13,316 nucleotides of DNA from Geobacter sp. UBA6802 (GTDB lineage Bacteria > Desulfobacterota > Desulfuromonadia > Geobacterales > Pseudopelobacteraceae): contig DKFG01000011.1 of assembly GCA_002452325.1 (NCBI GenBank), positions 1 through 13,316 of the forward strand, in the 5' to 3' direction. How positions within the stretch are numbered: position 1 is the stretch's first letter; each line of letters opens with the position of its first letter. The notes under the pieces were generated by a model. That model ran no database searches. It was given only the letters and a program-made list of their open reading frames with translations, and was not told the origin of the DNA. The position numbers and the translations under genes were made by a program. Positions 1 through 6,045 of the stretch are shown here, one piece after another.

Positions 1-457
1 CAAGGCTGGGCATGTCTTTGACCGGTATCAGGACCCGGTCCGCTGCATAGAGGGCGTTTTGGGTCAGTATATTCAGGTCTGGCCGGGTATCGAGAATGAT
101 AATTCCTGAAATGCCGGATTCGGCCATCATCCGGCACAACATCATCGGCCCTTTGAAATCTTTATACATATCAGGCAGGCTATGTGCTGACGGTAGGTAG
201 TTGATACCGTATTGCCCCTGGTGCAGCAAGTCAACACCACGACCGCCGTTCAGGAAGTCTGCTACAGTGCCGTGGGACTGCTGACCACTGAGCTCAAACA
301 TGCGGTCTACGGTAAAGTGATTGTCGAAAGACATAATGGTAACCTGCAGATCTTCCTGCATAGCCTTTAAGTATATGGCCAGGTTGGTTGCCAGAGTGGT
401 CTTGCCGACACCACCTTTTTCAGATGAAATAGTGAGTACATAAGGAAAATGGTTCAT
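1..457 (-). CDS. ParA/MinD-family ATPase, partial (C-terminus outside window)
   Basis: The 152 visible residues begin MNHFPYVLTI and carry the deviant Walker A motif KGGVGKTT at about residues 14-21. A later stretch, IIILDTRPDLN, is the Walker B-like segment. This is the ParA/MinD/Soj fold, a dimerising ATPase used in chromosome or plasmid partition or in positioning protein complexes. No ParB gene is visible, so the cargo is unknown. Two further in-frame ATG codons lie 9 and 12 bases upstream (starts at 466 and 469), and none of the three has a clear Shine-Dalgarno, so the start is uncertain by four residues. The gene is divergent from xseA, leaving about 80 bp for both promoters. The C-terminal part is cut by the window edge. 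Confidence 0.85.
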   Translation of the reverse strand, partial: MNHFPYVLTISSEKGGVGKTTLATNLAIYLKAMQEDLQVTIMSFDNHFTVDRMFELSGQQSHGTVADFLNGGRGVDLLHQGQYGINYLPSAHSLPDMYKDFKGPMMLCRMMAESGISGIIILDTRPDLNILTQNALYAADRVLIPVKDMPSL

Positions 458-537
458 GGCGCGCATCATACGGAAAGAGTGCGTTAGGGTCAACCCCGGT
501 TTGACCGGAACGTGCCCTTGTGGTACGGTTTTTCGCC

Positions 538-1887
538 ATGGATATTTTTACAGAACAGACCATTCTCACGGTCAGCCGCCTGACCTTCCTGGTTAAGGAT
601 CTGCTTGAGGATAATTTTTGCCAGGTATGGGTTGAAGGGGAGATCTCCAACTTGGCCCAGCCGTCATCAGGTCACCTGTATTTTACCCTTAAGGACAGTG
701 GTGCCATGCTGCGGTGTGTCATGTTTCGCAGCAGCGCCAAGACGCTGCGTTTTCGACTGAATGAGGGGATGGCACTGATTGTTCGCGGCAGGGTCTCAGT
801 CTATGACCAGCGTGGTGACTACCAGTTGCTTGTTGAGTATGCCGAGCCTAGAGGACTTGGTGCCTTGCAGGCTGCTTTTATCCAGATGAAAGAGCGACTG
901 GCAGGGGAGGGACTGTTTGATGCCGCCCGCAAACGCCCACTACCTGCCATGCCGCAACGGGTTGCAGTGGTTACCTCGCCCTCCGGTGCAGCGATCCATG
1001 ATATCCTCAATGTGTTGGGCAGACGTCATGCCGGTGTTGAACTGCTGCTCTACCCGGTACGGGTGCAAGGGGAGGGGGCTGCTGAAGAGATAGCCGCTGC
1101 CTTTGACGACTTGAATCGTCTGCAGGCTGTTGATGTGATCATTGTGGGGCGGGGGGGCGGTTCTTTAGAGGATTTGTGGGCATTTAACGAAGAGTCGGTG
1201 GCGCGGGCGGTCTATCGATCCAGAACGCCGGTGATTTCTGCTGTGGGGCATGAGACCGACTGGACTATTTGTGATTTTGCGGCTGATCTGCGCGCACCGA
1301 CCCCTTCAGCCGCCGCTGAACTGGTAACGGTTGCACGGGAAGAGCTGAGAACAGCTGTGACTGCTCTTGAGCACAGGCTGTACCAGCATGCACGTGGTTG
1401 GCTTCAGTTACAGCGGCGGCGGTTAGAAGGGTTACGTCGCGCACTGCACGATCCTTCACGGATACTGGGGTATCAGGCCCAGCGTGTTGACGATCTCTCT
1501 GCTCGGCTTATTACTGGCCAGTGTAATCTGTTAACACGGCGCAGGGAACAACTGTCCAGGGCTGAACACCGTCTGAGTAGCCTGCACCCGTCACTACAGA
1601 TCAGCCGTCTCCGTCAGCGGGTTTTACATCTTTCTGAACAGCTTCAACATCGCACTTTATTGCAGTTGGAACAGTGTGGTCGTGTCTACGGAGAGACAAC
1701 AGCACGGCTGGATGTCCTTTCCCCCCTGCAGACCCTGGCACGCGGCTTTGCCGTGGTTGAGAAATATTCGGATCAGAGGATTATCAGAAATGTCACGGAG
1801 CTTGAAGTGGGGAGTCAGGTGCGGCTGAGGTTCCATCGGGGAACAGCCCGCTGTACAGTGGAGGAAATTACAACTCCTCCGGCGTGA
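538..1887 (+). CDS. xseA: Exodeoxyribonuclease VII large subunit
   Basis: This is the catalytic large subunit of exonuclease VII, which with XseB degrades single-stranded DNA from both ends to short oligonucleotides. From the ATG at 538 it is 449 aa, normal for the family. An N-terminal OB-fold lies at about residues 11-105. The family signatures follow: TSPSGAAIHD (146-155), GRGGGSLEDLWAFNE (204-218), SAVGHETD (234-241) and LRAPTPSAAAE (251-261). The rest is a long Arg/Leu/Gln-rich helical region. An in-frame GTG at 520 would add six residues; I prefer 538 because MDIFTEQTILTVSRLT matches the usual family N-terminus. No xseB is visible next to it. The 3' end overlaps convergent epmA by 20 bp. 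Confidence 0.95.
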   Translation: MDIFTEQTILTVSRLTFLVKDLLEDNFCQVWVEGEISNLAQPSSGHLYFTLKDSGAMLRCVMFRSSAKTLRFRLNEGMALIVRGRVSVYDQRGDYQLLVEYAEPRGLGALQAAFIQMKERLAGEGLFDAARKRPLPAMPQRVAVVTSPSGAAIHDILNVLGRRHAGVELLLYPVRVQGEGAAEEIAAAFDDLNRLQAVDVIIVGRGGGSLEDLWAFNEESVARAVYRSRTPVISAVGHETDWTICDFAADLRAPTPSAAAELVTVAREELRTAVTALEHRLYQHARGWLQLQRRRLEGLRRALHDPSRILGYQAQRVDDLSARLITGQCNLLTRRREQLSRAEHRLSSLHPSLQISRLRQRVLHLSEQLQHRTLLQLEQCGRVYGETTARLDVLSPLQTLARGFAVVEKYSDQRIIRNVTELEVGSQVRLRFHRGTARCTVEEITTPPA

Positions 1888-2773
1888 AGGCCACCACGTA
1901 ATCTATGGTTTTAGCGCCGATCGTCAACATGACCAATCGATCGATACCCAAAGCAATGCCGGCAGCAGGAGGCATGGCCGACATTTCTGCCAGAAATTTC
2001 TCAGGGAGTGGCAACGGCTGTTTACCAGCAGAAACCCGTTTCTGGTTGCACTCTATAAAGCGGAAGCGCTGTTCATCCGGATCAGTCAGTTCGCTGAATC
2101 CGTTTGCAAGTTCAACACCTGCCAGGTACAGTTCAAATCGTTCAGCAAACAGCGGGTTGTCCGGTTTGATCCGCGCCAGGGCAGCCAGCTGTCGAGGATA
2201 ATCCACTAGCAAGACCGGCACCTCGAATTTTGCCAGTGCCGGTTCAACCAGATCGGTCAGCAGATCATCGAATAGCCCTTTTTGCAGTGCAGTCAAGGCA
2301 TCGACCCCGGCAAAACGTAAAAAAGCCTCCTGTACGCTGATACGCAGCCAGGGGGCGTTTGGGTTTATGGTGTCTGTTTTATGTCTAAATAAGCCGTCTG
2401 GCATGCAGACGGAAGCAATCATGGCAAGCAGACCGTTACAGTCAGCCATCAAGTCATCATAATCAGCGTTACTGCGGTACCATTCCAGCATCGTGAATTC
2501 GGTCAGATGGCGTGAACCCCGCTCATCTGCCCTCCAGCAACGACTGATCTGAAAAATGCGTTCGTATCCTCGGCACAGCAGTCGCTTCATACAGATTTCA
2601 GGAGAAGTCTGGAGCTGCCACGGCAAGGCAAATACCGGATCAATATGCTCTTCCGGCGCATTGGCTGGAATACGAACGGGGGTCTCCACTTCGAGAAACC
2701 CCCGTTCAGTAAAAAATGATCGAATGGTCTGCATGACCTGCGCCCGCCTGTGAAGGGCACTCGATCCAGTCAT
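1868..2773 (-). CDS. epmA: Elongation factor P--(R)-beta-lysine ligase (EpmA/PoxA/GenX)
   Basis: This is a class II lysyl-tRNA-synthetase paralogue without an anticodon-binding domain. EpmA attaches (R)-beta-lysine to a conserved lysine of EF-P, which helps ribosomes through polyproline stretches. At 301 aa it is slightly shorter than E. coli EpmA (about 325). Class II motif 2 spans about residues 74-98 (FQISRCWRADERG, then HLTEFTMLEW). Motif 3 lies near the C-terminus (GIALGIDRLVML, about 272-283). The gene begins four bases after the efp stop codon, so enzyme and substrate are almost certainly co-transcribed. The partner aminomutase EpmB is not in the window. The last 20 bases overlap the end of xseA, with no terminator between the two convergent genes. 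Confidence 0.93.
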   Translation of the reverse strand: MTGSSALHRRAQVMQTIRSFFTERGFLEVETPVRIPANAPEEHIDPVFALPWQLQTSPEICMKRLLCRGYERIFQISRCWRADERGSRHLTEFTMLEWYRSNADYDDLMADCNGLLAMIASVCMPDGLFRHKTDTINPNAPWLRISVQEAFLRFAGVDALTALQKGLFDDLLTDLVEPALAKFEVPVLLVDYPRQLAALARIKPDNPLFAERFELYLAGVELANGFSELTDPDEQRFRFIECNQKRVSAGKQPLPLPEKFLAEMSAMPPAAGIALGIDRLVMLTIGAKTIDYVVAFTPEEL

Positions 2774-2777
2774 AGAG

Positions 2778-3338
2778 CTATTTCACCCTGGTTGAGTACT
2801 CGCCGTTACGGGTGTCGATCACAACCAGCTCACCCTCTTCGATAAAGGGGGGCACCCGCAATACATAACCGGTTTCCAGTGTTGCCGGTTTCGAATCACT
2901 GCCGGAGGTGTCCCCCTTGACCCACGGGTCAGTCTGGGTAACCCGCAGATTAATGAAGTTGGGCAGGGTAACGCCGATCGGCTTCTCACCAAACAGGAGT
3001 ATAGAGACCTTGGTGTTTTCCAACAGGAAGTTCTTGGCATCTCCAACCGCCTCTTCCTCCATAACCACCTGTTCATAGGACTGCTGATCCATAAAGGTGT
3101 AATGGGTACCTTCCTTGTAGAGGTACTCCATATCCTTTTCCTCCAGTTTGGCCGGTTCAAAATTCTCGCCGGAACGGTATGTTCGGTCAAGGATCACACC
3201 ACTTATCATGTTCTTCAATTTGCATTTATACAATGCCTGACCTTTACCAGGCTTTACAAAGTCAAATGCAGTCACTACATACGGGTCGCCATCAAGAGTC
3301 AATTTGGCGCCTTTTTTCAGATCGGCAACAGACAGCAT
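2778..3338 (-). CDS. efp: Translation elongation factor P
   Basis: A 186-aa EF-P with the normal three-domain layout (KOW-like N-terminal domain and two OB-folds). The modifiable lysine loop is intact: FVKPGKGQAL, with the target lysine at residue 32 (Lys34 in E. coli). Protein and modifying enzyme (epmA, four bases downstream) are adjacent, which supports beta-lysylation in this organism. A good Shine-Dalgarno (GAGGAG) precedes the ATG. infA lies 101 bp upstream on the same strand; the gap contains no evident gene or terminator, so infA-efp-epmA may be one transcript. Confidence 0.97.
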   Translation of the reverse strand: MLSVADLKKGAKLTLDGDPYVVTAFDFVKPGKGQALYKCKLKNMISGVILDRTYRSGENFEPAKLEEKDMEYLYKEGTHYTFMDQQSYEQVVMEEEAVGDAKNFLLENTKVSILLFGEKPIGVTLPNFINLRVTQTDPWVKGDTSGSDSKPATLETGYVLRVPPFIEEGELVVIDTRNGEYSTRVK

Positions 3339-3439
3339 ACAAACTCCTCATAGATAAAAATAAACAGCAGTGCACACCCAGCCAGCAATACAGGCTGTGG
3401 TACTATGCCACTCGTGATTTTATAGCACGTCGTGTGAAA

Positions 3440-3658
3440 TTATTTCGCCCGGTAGGTTATCCGTCCGCGGGTCAGGTCATAGGGGGAGAGTTCAACGGTC
3501 ACCTTGTCGCCGGGTAGTATTTTGATGAAGTATTTTCTCATCTTACCTGAAATATGTGCCAAGACAACATGGTCGTTTTCAAGCTTGACCCGGAACATGG
3601 CATTGGGCAGCGGCTCGATAACTGTGCCTTCAACTTCTATTGCTTCTTCTTTACTCAT
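3440..3658 (-). CDS. infA: Translation initiation factor IF-1
   Basis: A 72-aa single OB-fold protein (MSKEEAIEVEGTVIEPLPNA, then HVVLAHISGKMRK and LTRGRITYR). This is the full length and signature of bacterial IF-1, which binds the 30S A site during initiation. A Shine-Dalgarno AAAGGAG lies about 11 bases upstream of the ATG. It is the last ordinary chromosomal gene before the element array: the first XerCD-like site lies about 110 bp upstream of its start. Confidence 0.97.
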   Translation of the reverse strand: MSKEEAIEVEGTVIEPLPNAMFRVKLENDHVVLAHISGKMRKYFIKILPGDKVTVELSPYDLTRGRITYRAK

Positions 3659-3732
3659 ACAACTGCTGACTCCTTTACTTTGCAGGTTAAATGCGGAGTT
3701 ACCTTAACGGCAATCCGTGTAATTTGCAAGTC

Positions 3733-3761
3733 ATTATATCTGTTATCCTATTTCCTAGCCA
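3733..3761 (-). promoter_or_regulatory. Probable infA promoter
   Basis: Read on the minus strand, a perfect -10 box TATAAT (3738-3733) is preceded by a 17-base spacer and a weak -35 TGGCTA (3761-3756). It lies about 75-100 bp upstream of infA and directly beside the first XerCD-like site (3770-3797). Insertions at that site therefore replace the sequence just upstream of this promoter without breaking it. Confidence 0.55.
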
Positions 3762-3769
3762 TAATAATA

Positions 3770-3797
3770 AACGCCCATAAGATATATTCGCGCCGAC
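3770..3797 (+). other. XerCD/dif-like attachment site 1 (left junction of element A)
   Basis: XerC-type arm AACGCCCATAA (3770-3780), centre GATATA (3781-3786), then a degenerate XerD side TTCGCGCCGAC. The 17-bp core starting at 3772 is repeated exactly at 5514 and 11821. I interpret it as chromosomal XerC arm joined to the XerD-side sequence of element A, that is, a non-functional left junction. Confidence 0.82.
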
Positions 3798-3890
3798 TAC
3801 GTAACATCACGTTATAACAACTCCCCTTACCCGGAACAGCCTCCAAGTTTCGCTGACAAGCTAGACGCAATGACAGACATTTGTCTACCG

Positions 3891-4406
3891 CTATCTGGAG
3901 AGTGTCCCCCCTTTCTTGGATTTTCTCAACCTGCCACCAGCACGAAGAACCCGCATAACGTTGTCATAGCAGGCCCACGGGTGGCCCTGTTCCTTCAGCC
4001 GCTTGTTGGTCTCTTTAACCGCTTCGTTTACCGTCCTGCCAGACCTAACCAGTTTATCGAAGGTTTCAACTATAAGGCGCTGATATTCTTCAACGTACTT
4101 CTGGCGTTCGGCTATTGCATCAAGATCAATAGCCTTGTTCTCTGCAACCTTGATCCTACGCTTGCGATCAATGAACTTAAACAGCTCGCCCTGACTTTCA
4201 AGCATGGTAGCAAAGGCACCGACCATCTGGTCAGGCATCGCTACCGAGAACACCGCAACGCCGTCACGGACGCTTACCACCTGATAGTCAATCATGCGGC
4301 CAGGATTCAACGGATTGAAAGCCGCAGCCAGGTCAAACACTCCTGACCCAAAGTCAACAGGGGAGGGGGTAAACGGTTTCAACTGGCTATGGCAGGCCCC
4401 CGTCAT
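3891..4406 (-). CDS. Hypothetical protein of element A, 171 aa
   Basis: I do not recognise the family. The first 35 residues are rich in Pro, Phe and Gly. A mixed alpha/beta-looking region follows (MIDYQVVSVRDGVAVFSVAM, 38-57). From about 75 to 140 it is strongly charged and probably helical, and it ends in a basic tail (RAGGRLRKSKKGG, 155-167). There is no signal peptide or membrane segment, so it is probably cytoplasmic and possibly nucleic-acid-associated. The start ATG overlaps the stop of the upstream ribbon-helix-helix gene by four bases (ATGA), which indicates translational coupling. It is the last gene of the element A operon. Confidence 0.7.
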   Translation of the reverse strand: MTGACHSQLKPFTPSPVDFGSGVFDLAAAFNPLNPGRMIDYQVVSVRDGVAVFSVAMPDQMVGAFATMLESQGELFKFIDRKRRIKVAENKAIDLDAIAERQKYVEEYQRLIVETFDKLVRSGRTVNEAVKETNKRLKEQGHPWACYDNVMRVLRAGGRLRKSKKGGTLSR

Positions 4407-4588
4407 GGACGTGGCCCTGCCATAGGTGCAAGCTTACGCCGTTGACGCAAGAAACCGAGCGTTAACGACCTGATCACTTCTGAGACATGAAACCGCTCAT
4501 CAGCAGCGATCTCTTCAAGTTCGCTGTATTGTTCTTCAGTGAGGCGCACCGTGACGCGCCGTGTTAAGTTCATGGTGTATCTGGACAT
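4403..4588 (-). CDS. Ribbon-helix-helix (CopG/Arc-like) DNA-binding protein
   Basis: A 61-aa protein whose core (about residues 12-47) fits a ribbon-helix-helix fold: a basic beta-strand RRVTVRLTEEQYSELEEIA, a turn, then HVSEVIRSLTLGFL. Such proteins bind DNA as dimers and usually act as repressors or plasmid copy-control factors. The C-terminus is basic (RQRRKLAPMAGPRP). AAAGGAG precedes the ATG at a normal distance. It sits 14 bases after the HTH gene and overlaps the next gene by four bases, so it is an operon member. It is a candidate regulator of element A. Confidence 0.75.
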   Translation of the reverse strand: MSRYTMNLTRRVTVRLTEEQYSELEEIAADERFHVSEVIRSLTLGFLRQRRKLAPMAGPRP

Positions 4589-4602
4589 ATGTCATGCTCC
4601 TT

Positions 4603-5049
4603 TCAGAGCACCATACCAACCTGATCCCGTAGCCATCCCTCGATTGTTTCCCGGTGATACCTCACAGCACCGCCAACCTCAATTCGTCCCGGCAACTTCC
4701 CTGCACGCTCCATGCGGTTGATTGTCGAGCGGGAGAGATTGAGCAGCTGACACAGGTCAACGACGGTCAAAAGCAGGGCGTCCTTGTCTGATGCCTTCTT
4801 TTTTGATGAAGATAGCGCATGGCGTGTCACAGATGGTGCCATACCAGAGCCCACAGCCTGCTGATCCTGTATTTCTGAAGCCGGATCGGGCACGGAGCAA
4901 GGCGGAGTCGGTTTTGACTCCTCTACGGCCTTACGCTCTTTGATTTGCGCTATAGCCTTGTTAACAACAGACTGACGCCGTTGTTCTTCAATCAGCTCTT
5001 GAGGGGTGCGGTATGCCGGTTTCTTGTTCCGGTTCTTATTACGGGACAT
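4603..5049 (-). CDS. Helix-turn-helix (AlpA/excisionase-like, MerR-fold) protein
   Basis: 148 aa from the chosen ATG at 5049. An in-frame ATG at 5067 would add six residues, but the GAGG before 5049 overlaps those codons and supports the shorter form. The N-terminal half is Lys/Arg/Gln-rich and low complexity. The C-terminal 50 residues (LTVVDLCQLLNLSRSTINRM, then GKLPGRIEVGGAVRYHRETI and EGWLRD) are a typical AlpA/HTH_17 winged-helix domain, found in excisionases and phage regulators. It is the first gene of the operon, downstream of a promoter overlapped by repeated TGTCT motifs, so autoregulation is plausible. No recombinase accompanies it, so a regulatory role is likelier than excision. 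Confidence 0.78.
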   Translation of the reverse strand: MSRNKNRNKKPAYRTPQELIEEQRRQSVVNKAIAQIKERKAVEESKPTPPCSVPDPASEIQDQQAVGSGMAPSVTRHALSSSKKKASDKDALLLTVVDLCQLLNLSRSTINRMERAGKLPGRIEVGGAVRYHRETIEGWLRDQVGMVL

Positions 5050-5071
5050 GGGTACGCCTCGTTTCAATGTG

Positions 5072-5145
5072 TGTCTGTATGGTGCTTATTGTGTCTAGTT
5101 GTATCAATAATTTGCCAAAATGTCTAATTGTGTCTGTGTGTGTCA
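5072..5145 (+). repeat. Five TGTC(T) motifs at helical spacing
   Basis: TGTCT occurs at 5072, 5092, 5121 and 5131, and TGTCA at 5141. The start-to-start distances are 20, 29, 10 and 10 bp, close to whole helical turns. They flank and overlap the candidate promoter of the HTH gene. An inverted pair AGACA-TT-TGTCT lies at the other end of the element (3875-3886). They may be regulator operators or iteron-like Rep sites. Confidence 0.5.
5098..5126 (-). promoter_or_regulatory. Candidate promoter of the element A operon
   Basis: On the minus strand, -35 TAGACA (5126-5121), a 17-base spacer and -10 TACAAC (5103-5098) stand about 50 bp before the HTH gene. The -35 box contains one of the TGTCT motifs and another abuts the -10, so binding there would block transcription. 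Confidence 0.45.
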
Positions 5146-5171
5146 TGTTGTGCCAAATGTGGATAGCAAAA

Positions 5172-5261
5172 ATGCGCAGCCGTTGAAGTGAACCATTTAA
5201 TAATACGGCTTTTTTCTGATGTGGTTGTAAATTGTGCCCCCGTGTTACTGGACGGGGGCTC
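5172..5261 (-). pseudogene. Remnant of a rep N-terminus carrying the origin
   Basis: The minus-strand translation PPSSNTGAQFTTTSEKSRII, then KWFTSTAAH, aligns with residues 13-41 of the element B Rep numbered from the TTG at 10925 (PPSSNTGAQITAPPENRCII, then DWFAFTVTH). The similarity stops after about 30 codons, and none of the catalytic Rep domain is present. The nucleotide match is also visible outside the hairpin. I infer that the segment was kept for its embedded origin and not for protein. It lies between the iteron-like repeats and the hairpin-rich right end. Confidence 0.65.
5236..5259. other. Putative double-strand origin hairpin of element A
   Basis: A perfect inverted repeat: GCCCCCGT (5236-5243), 8-nt loop GTTACTGG, ACGGGGGC (5252-5259). 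The identical stem and loop occur in the rep gene of element B (10867-10890). A short GC stem with an exposed loop, located in the 5' part of a Rep gene, is typical of rolling-circle nick sites. The nicking position cannot be read from sequence. Confidence 0.65.
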
Positions 5262-5511
5262 TTGTCGCGCCTGTCGGCGGCAAAATGCAGGGGTGTTTCG
5301 TGGCTTGGGGTTTTGCTGTTGAGGTGCGGAATCAGTTTGGCCGCAGCAAAGAACGACCGCGCATCCGTATTCGTCCCTCCGGCTCTGTTCAAGAGTCAAA
5401 GGCCTTCTACGGTCGCTATCGCTCCCTCTGTGCCGGGGGGTAATCGTCCCGGCACACTGCCTTAGTCGGATGCCCCCCGGAGTATGAAGCCCCTTCGGTT
5501 GTCCGACAAAA
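5262..5511. other. Non-coding right end of element A with hairpins
   Basis: I see no convincing gene in these 250 bp. Two inverted repeats stand out. GTGCCGGG (5430-5437) pairs with CCCGGCAC (5448-5455). GTCGGA (5465-5470) pairs with TCCGAC (5502-5507), enclosing a GC-rich interior. Their place next to the origin and the attachment site suits a packaging signal or single-strand origin. That role is inferred from filamentous phage layout only. Confidence 0.45.
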
Positions 5512-5539
5512 ATCGCCCATAAGATATATTACAACCGTT
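5512..5539 (+). other. XerCD/dif-like attachment site 2 (A/B junction)
   Basis: XerC arm ATCGCCCATAA (5512-5522), centre GATATA (5523-5528), XerD side TTACAACCGTT (5529-5539). The XerC arm and centre equal those of site 3; only the first three XerD-arm bases match dif. I interpret it as the XerC arm of element A joined to the XerD-side sequence of element B. Confidence 0.85.
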
Positions 5540-5850
5540 TTATGACAAGTTGCATTTTTTTGAGCAATCGGCGTTTTTTGTGGTAGATGTTTAAAGGCGG
5601 GGAGGGATCGCTAACGCTCTGTTAAGCTTTCCCATCCCCCATAAAAAGCGCTCTTTTAGTGCGGAAACTTTAGCCACTTTGATCAAGAGATACGCGCACC
5701 AGGTTATAACCTGAACGCTGCACCGATCCGAGCAGACAGCATACAAACACGATAATCTGACCGGTGAGAACTCCCCCCCGAGAATACGGACCGTTGCTAC
5801 TGTCTGTCGACCCAGCACAACAGGCGCAAAGATGAAAGGAGAATGATACA
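5540..5850. other. Intergenic region of element B with palindromes
   Basis: I find no convincing gene in these 311 bp; a long leftward reading frame here runs antisense into the zinc-finger gene and has no family-like features. A long imperfect hairpin spans about 5599-5639 (GGGGAGGGA against TTCCCATCCCC, with TAAC/GTTA at the loop) and could be a packaging signal. A perfect 14-bp palindrome CAGGTTATAACCTG (5700-5713) could be an operator. In the circular phage this region plus the attachment site separates two divergent transcription units. Confidence 0.5.
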
Positions 5851-6045
5851 ATGGGAAGCGGTGAAAAATGCCCACAGTGTGGCTCAAAAGTGGTTTTACG
5901 AAGGCGGTTGGGAGGAGAGAGACGGGGAAACAGGTACTATGTCTGCAGCAGGTTCCCGAGATGTAACTACAGGAGACTGTACGCAGAGGAGGGAAAACCA
6001 CTGTCGGCATGGGTTAAAATCGGCAGGTTGTTTATTAAATCATAA
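5851..6045 (+). CDS. Small topoisomerase-type C4 zinc-finger protein, candidate regulator
   Basis: 64 aa with AAAGGAG before the ATG. Cysteines at 7, 10, 32 and 38 (KCPQCGSKVVLRRR and YVCSRFPRCNYRRLY) match the C4 zinc ribbon found at the C-terminus of bacterial topoisomerase I (zf-C4_Topoisom), which binds single-stranded DNA. Here it stands alone, with a very basic middle. It is the only rightward gene of element B, and its 3' end overlaps the end of the convergent zot-like gene by six bases. In the circular phage it would be divergent from the main operon, the position of rstR in CTXphi. A regulatory or ssDNA-binding role is inferred from position and fold only. Confidence 0.8.
   Translation: MGSGEKCPQCGSKVVLRRRLGGERRGNRYYVCSRFPRCNYRRLYAEEGKPLSAWVKIGRLFIKS

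Larger units (their letters stand above)
3781..5522. mobile_element. Element A: small satellite-like element integrated at dif
   Basis: A 1.74-kb unit bounded by two copies of the XerCD-like core. It holds three leftward genes (HTH, ribbon-helix-helix, unknown), repeat motifs over a promoter, a rolling-circle-origin-like hairpin and hairpins near its right end. It has no integrase, full Rep, coat or assembly gene. Its origin hairpin and adjacent rep remnant match the 5' part of rep in element B. I infer a satellite of a filamentous phage, comparable in concept to RS1 or TLC next to CTXphi, mobilised by a helper. The alternative is a decayed phage remnant. Confidence 0.7.

Noticed and set aside
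3339..3439. Possible RNA gene or terminator between infA and efp
   Set aside because: Only a weak five-pair CAGCC/GGCTG stem and no T-run; no tRNA-like cloverleaf.
5232..5465. Overlapping rightward frames across the element A origin region
   Set aside because: They run through the origin hairpin and a GC-rich hairpin, are in competing frames, and lack a ribosome site. The region is better read as non-coding.
5591..6010. 139-codon leftward frame opposite the C4 zinc-finger gene
   Set aside because: Antisense to a gene with clear cysteine motifs and a good Shine-Dalgarno; its own translation has no coherent domain.
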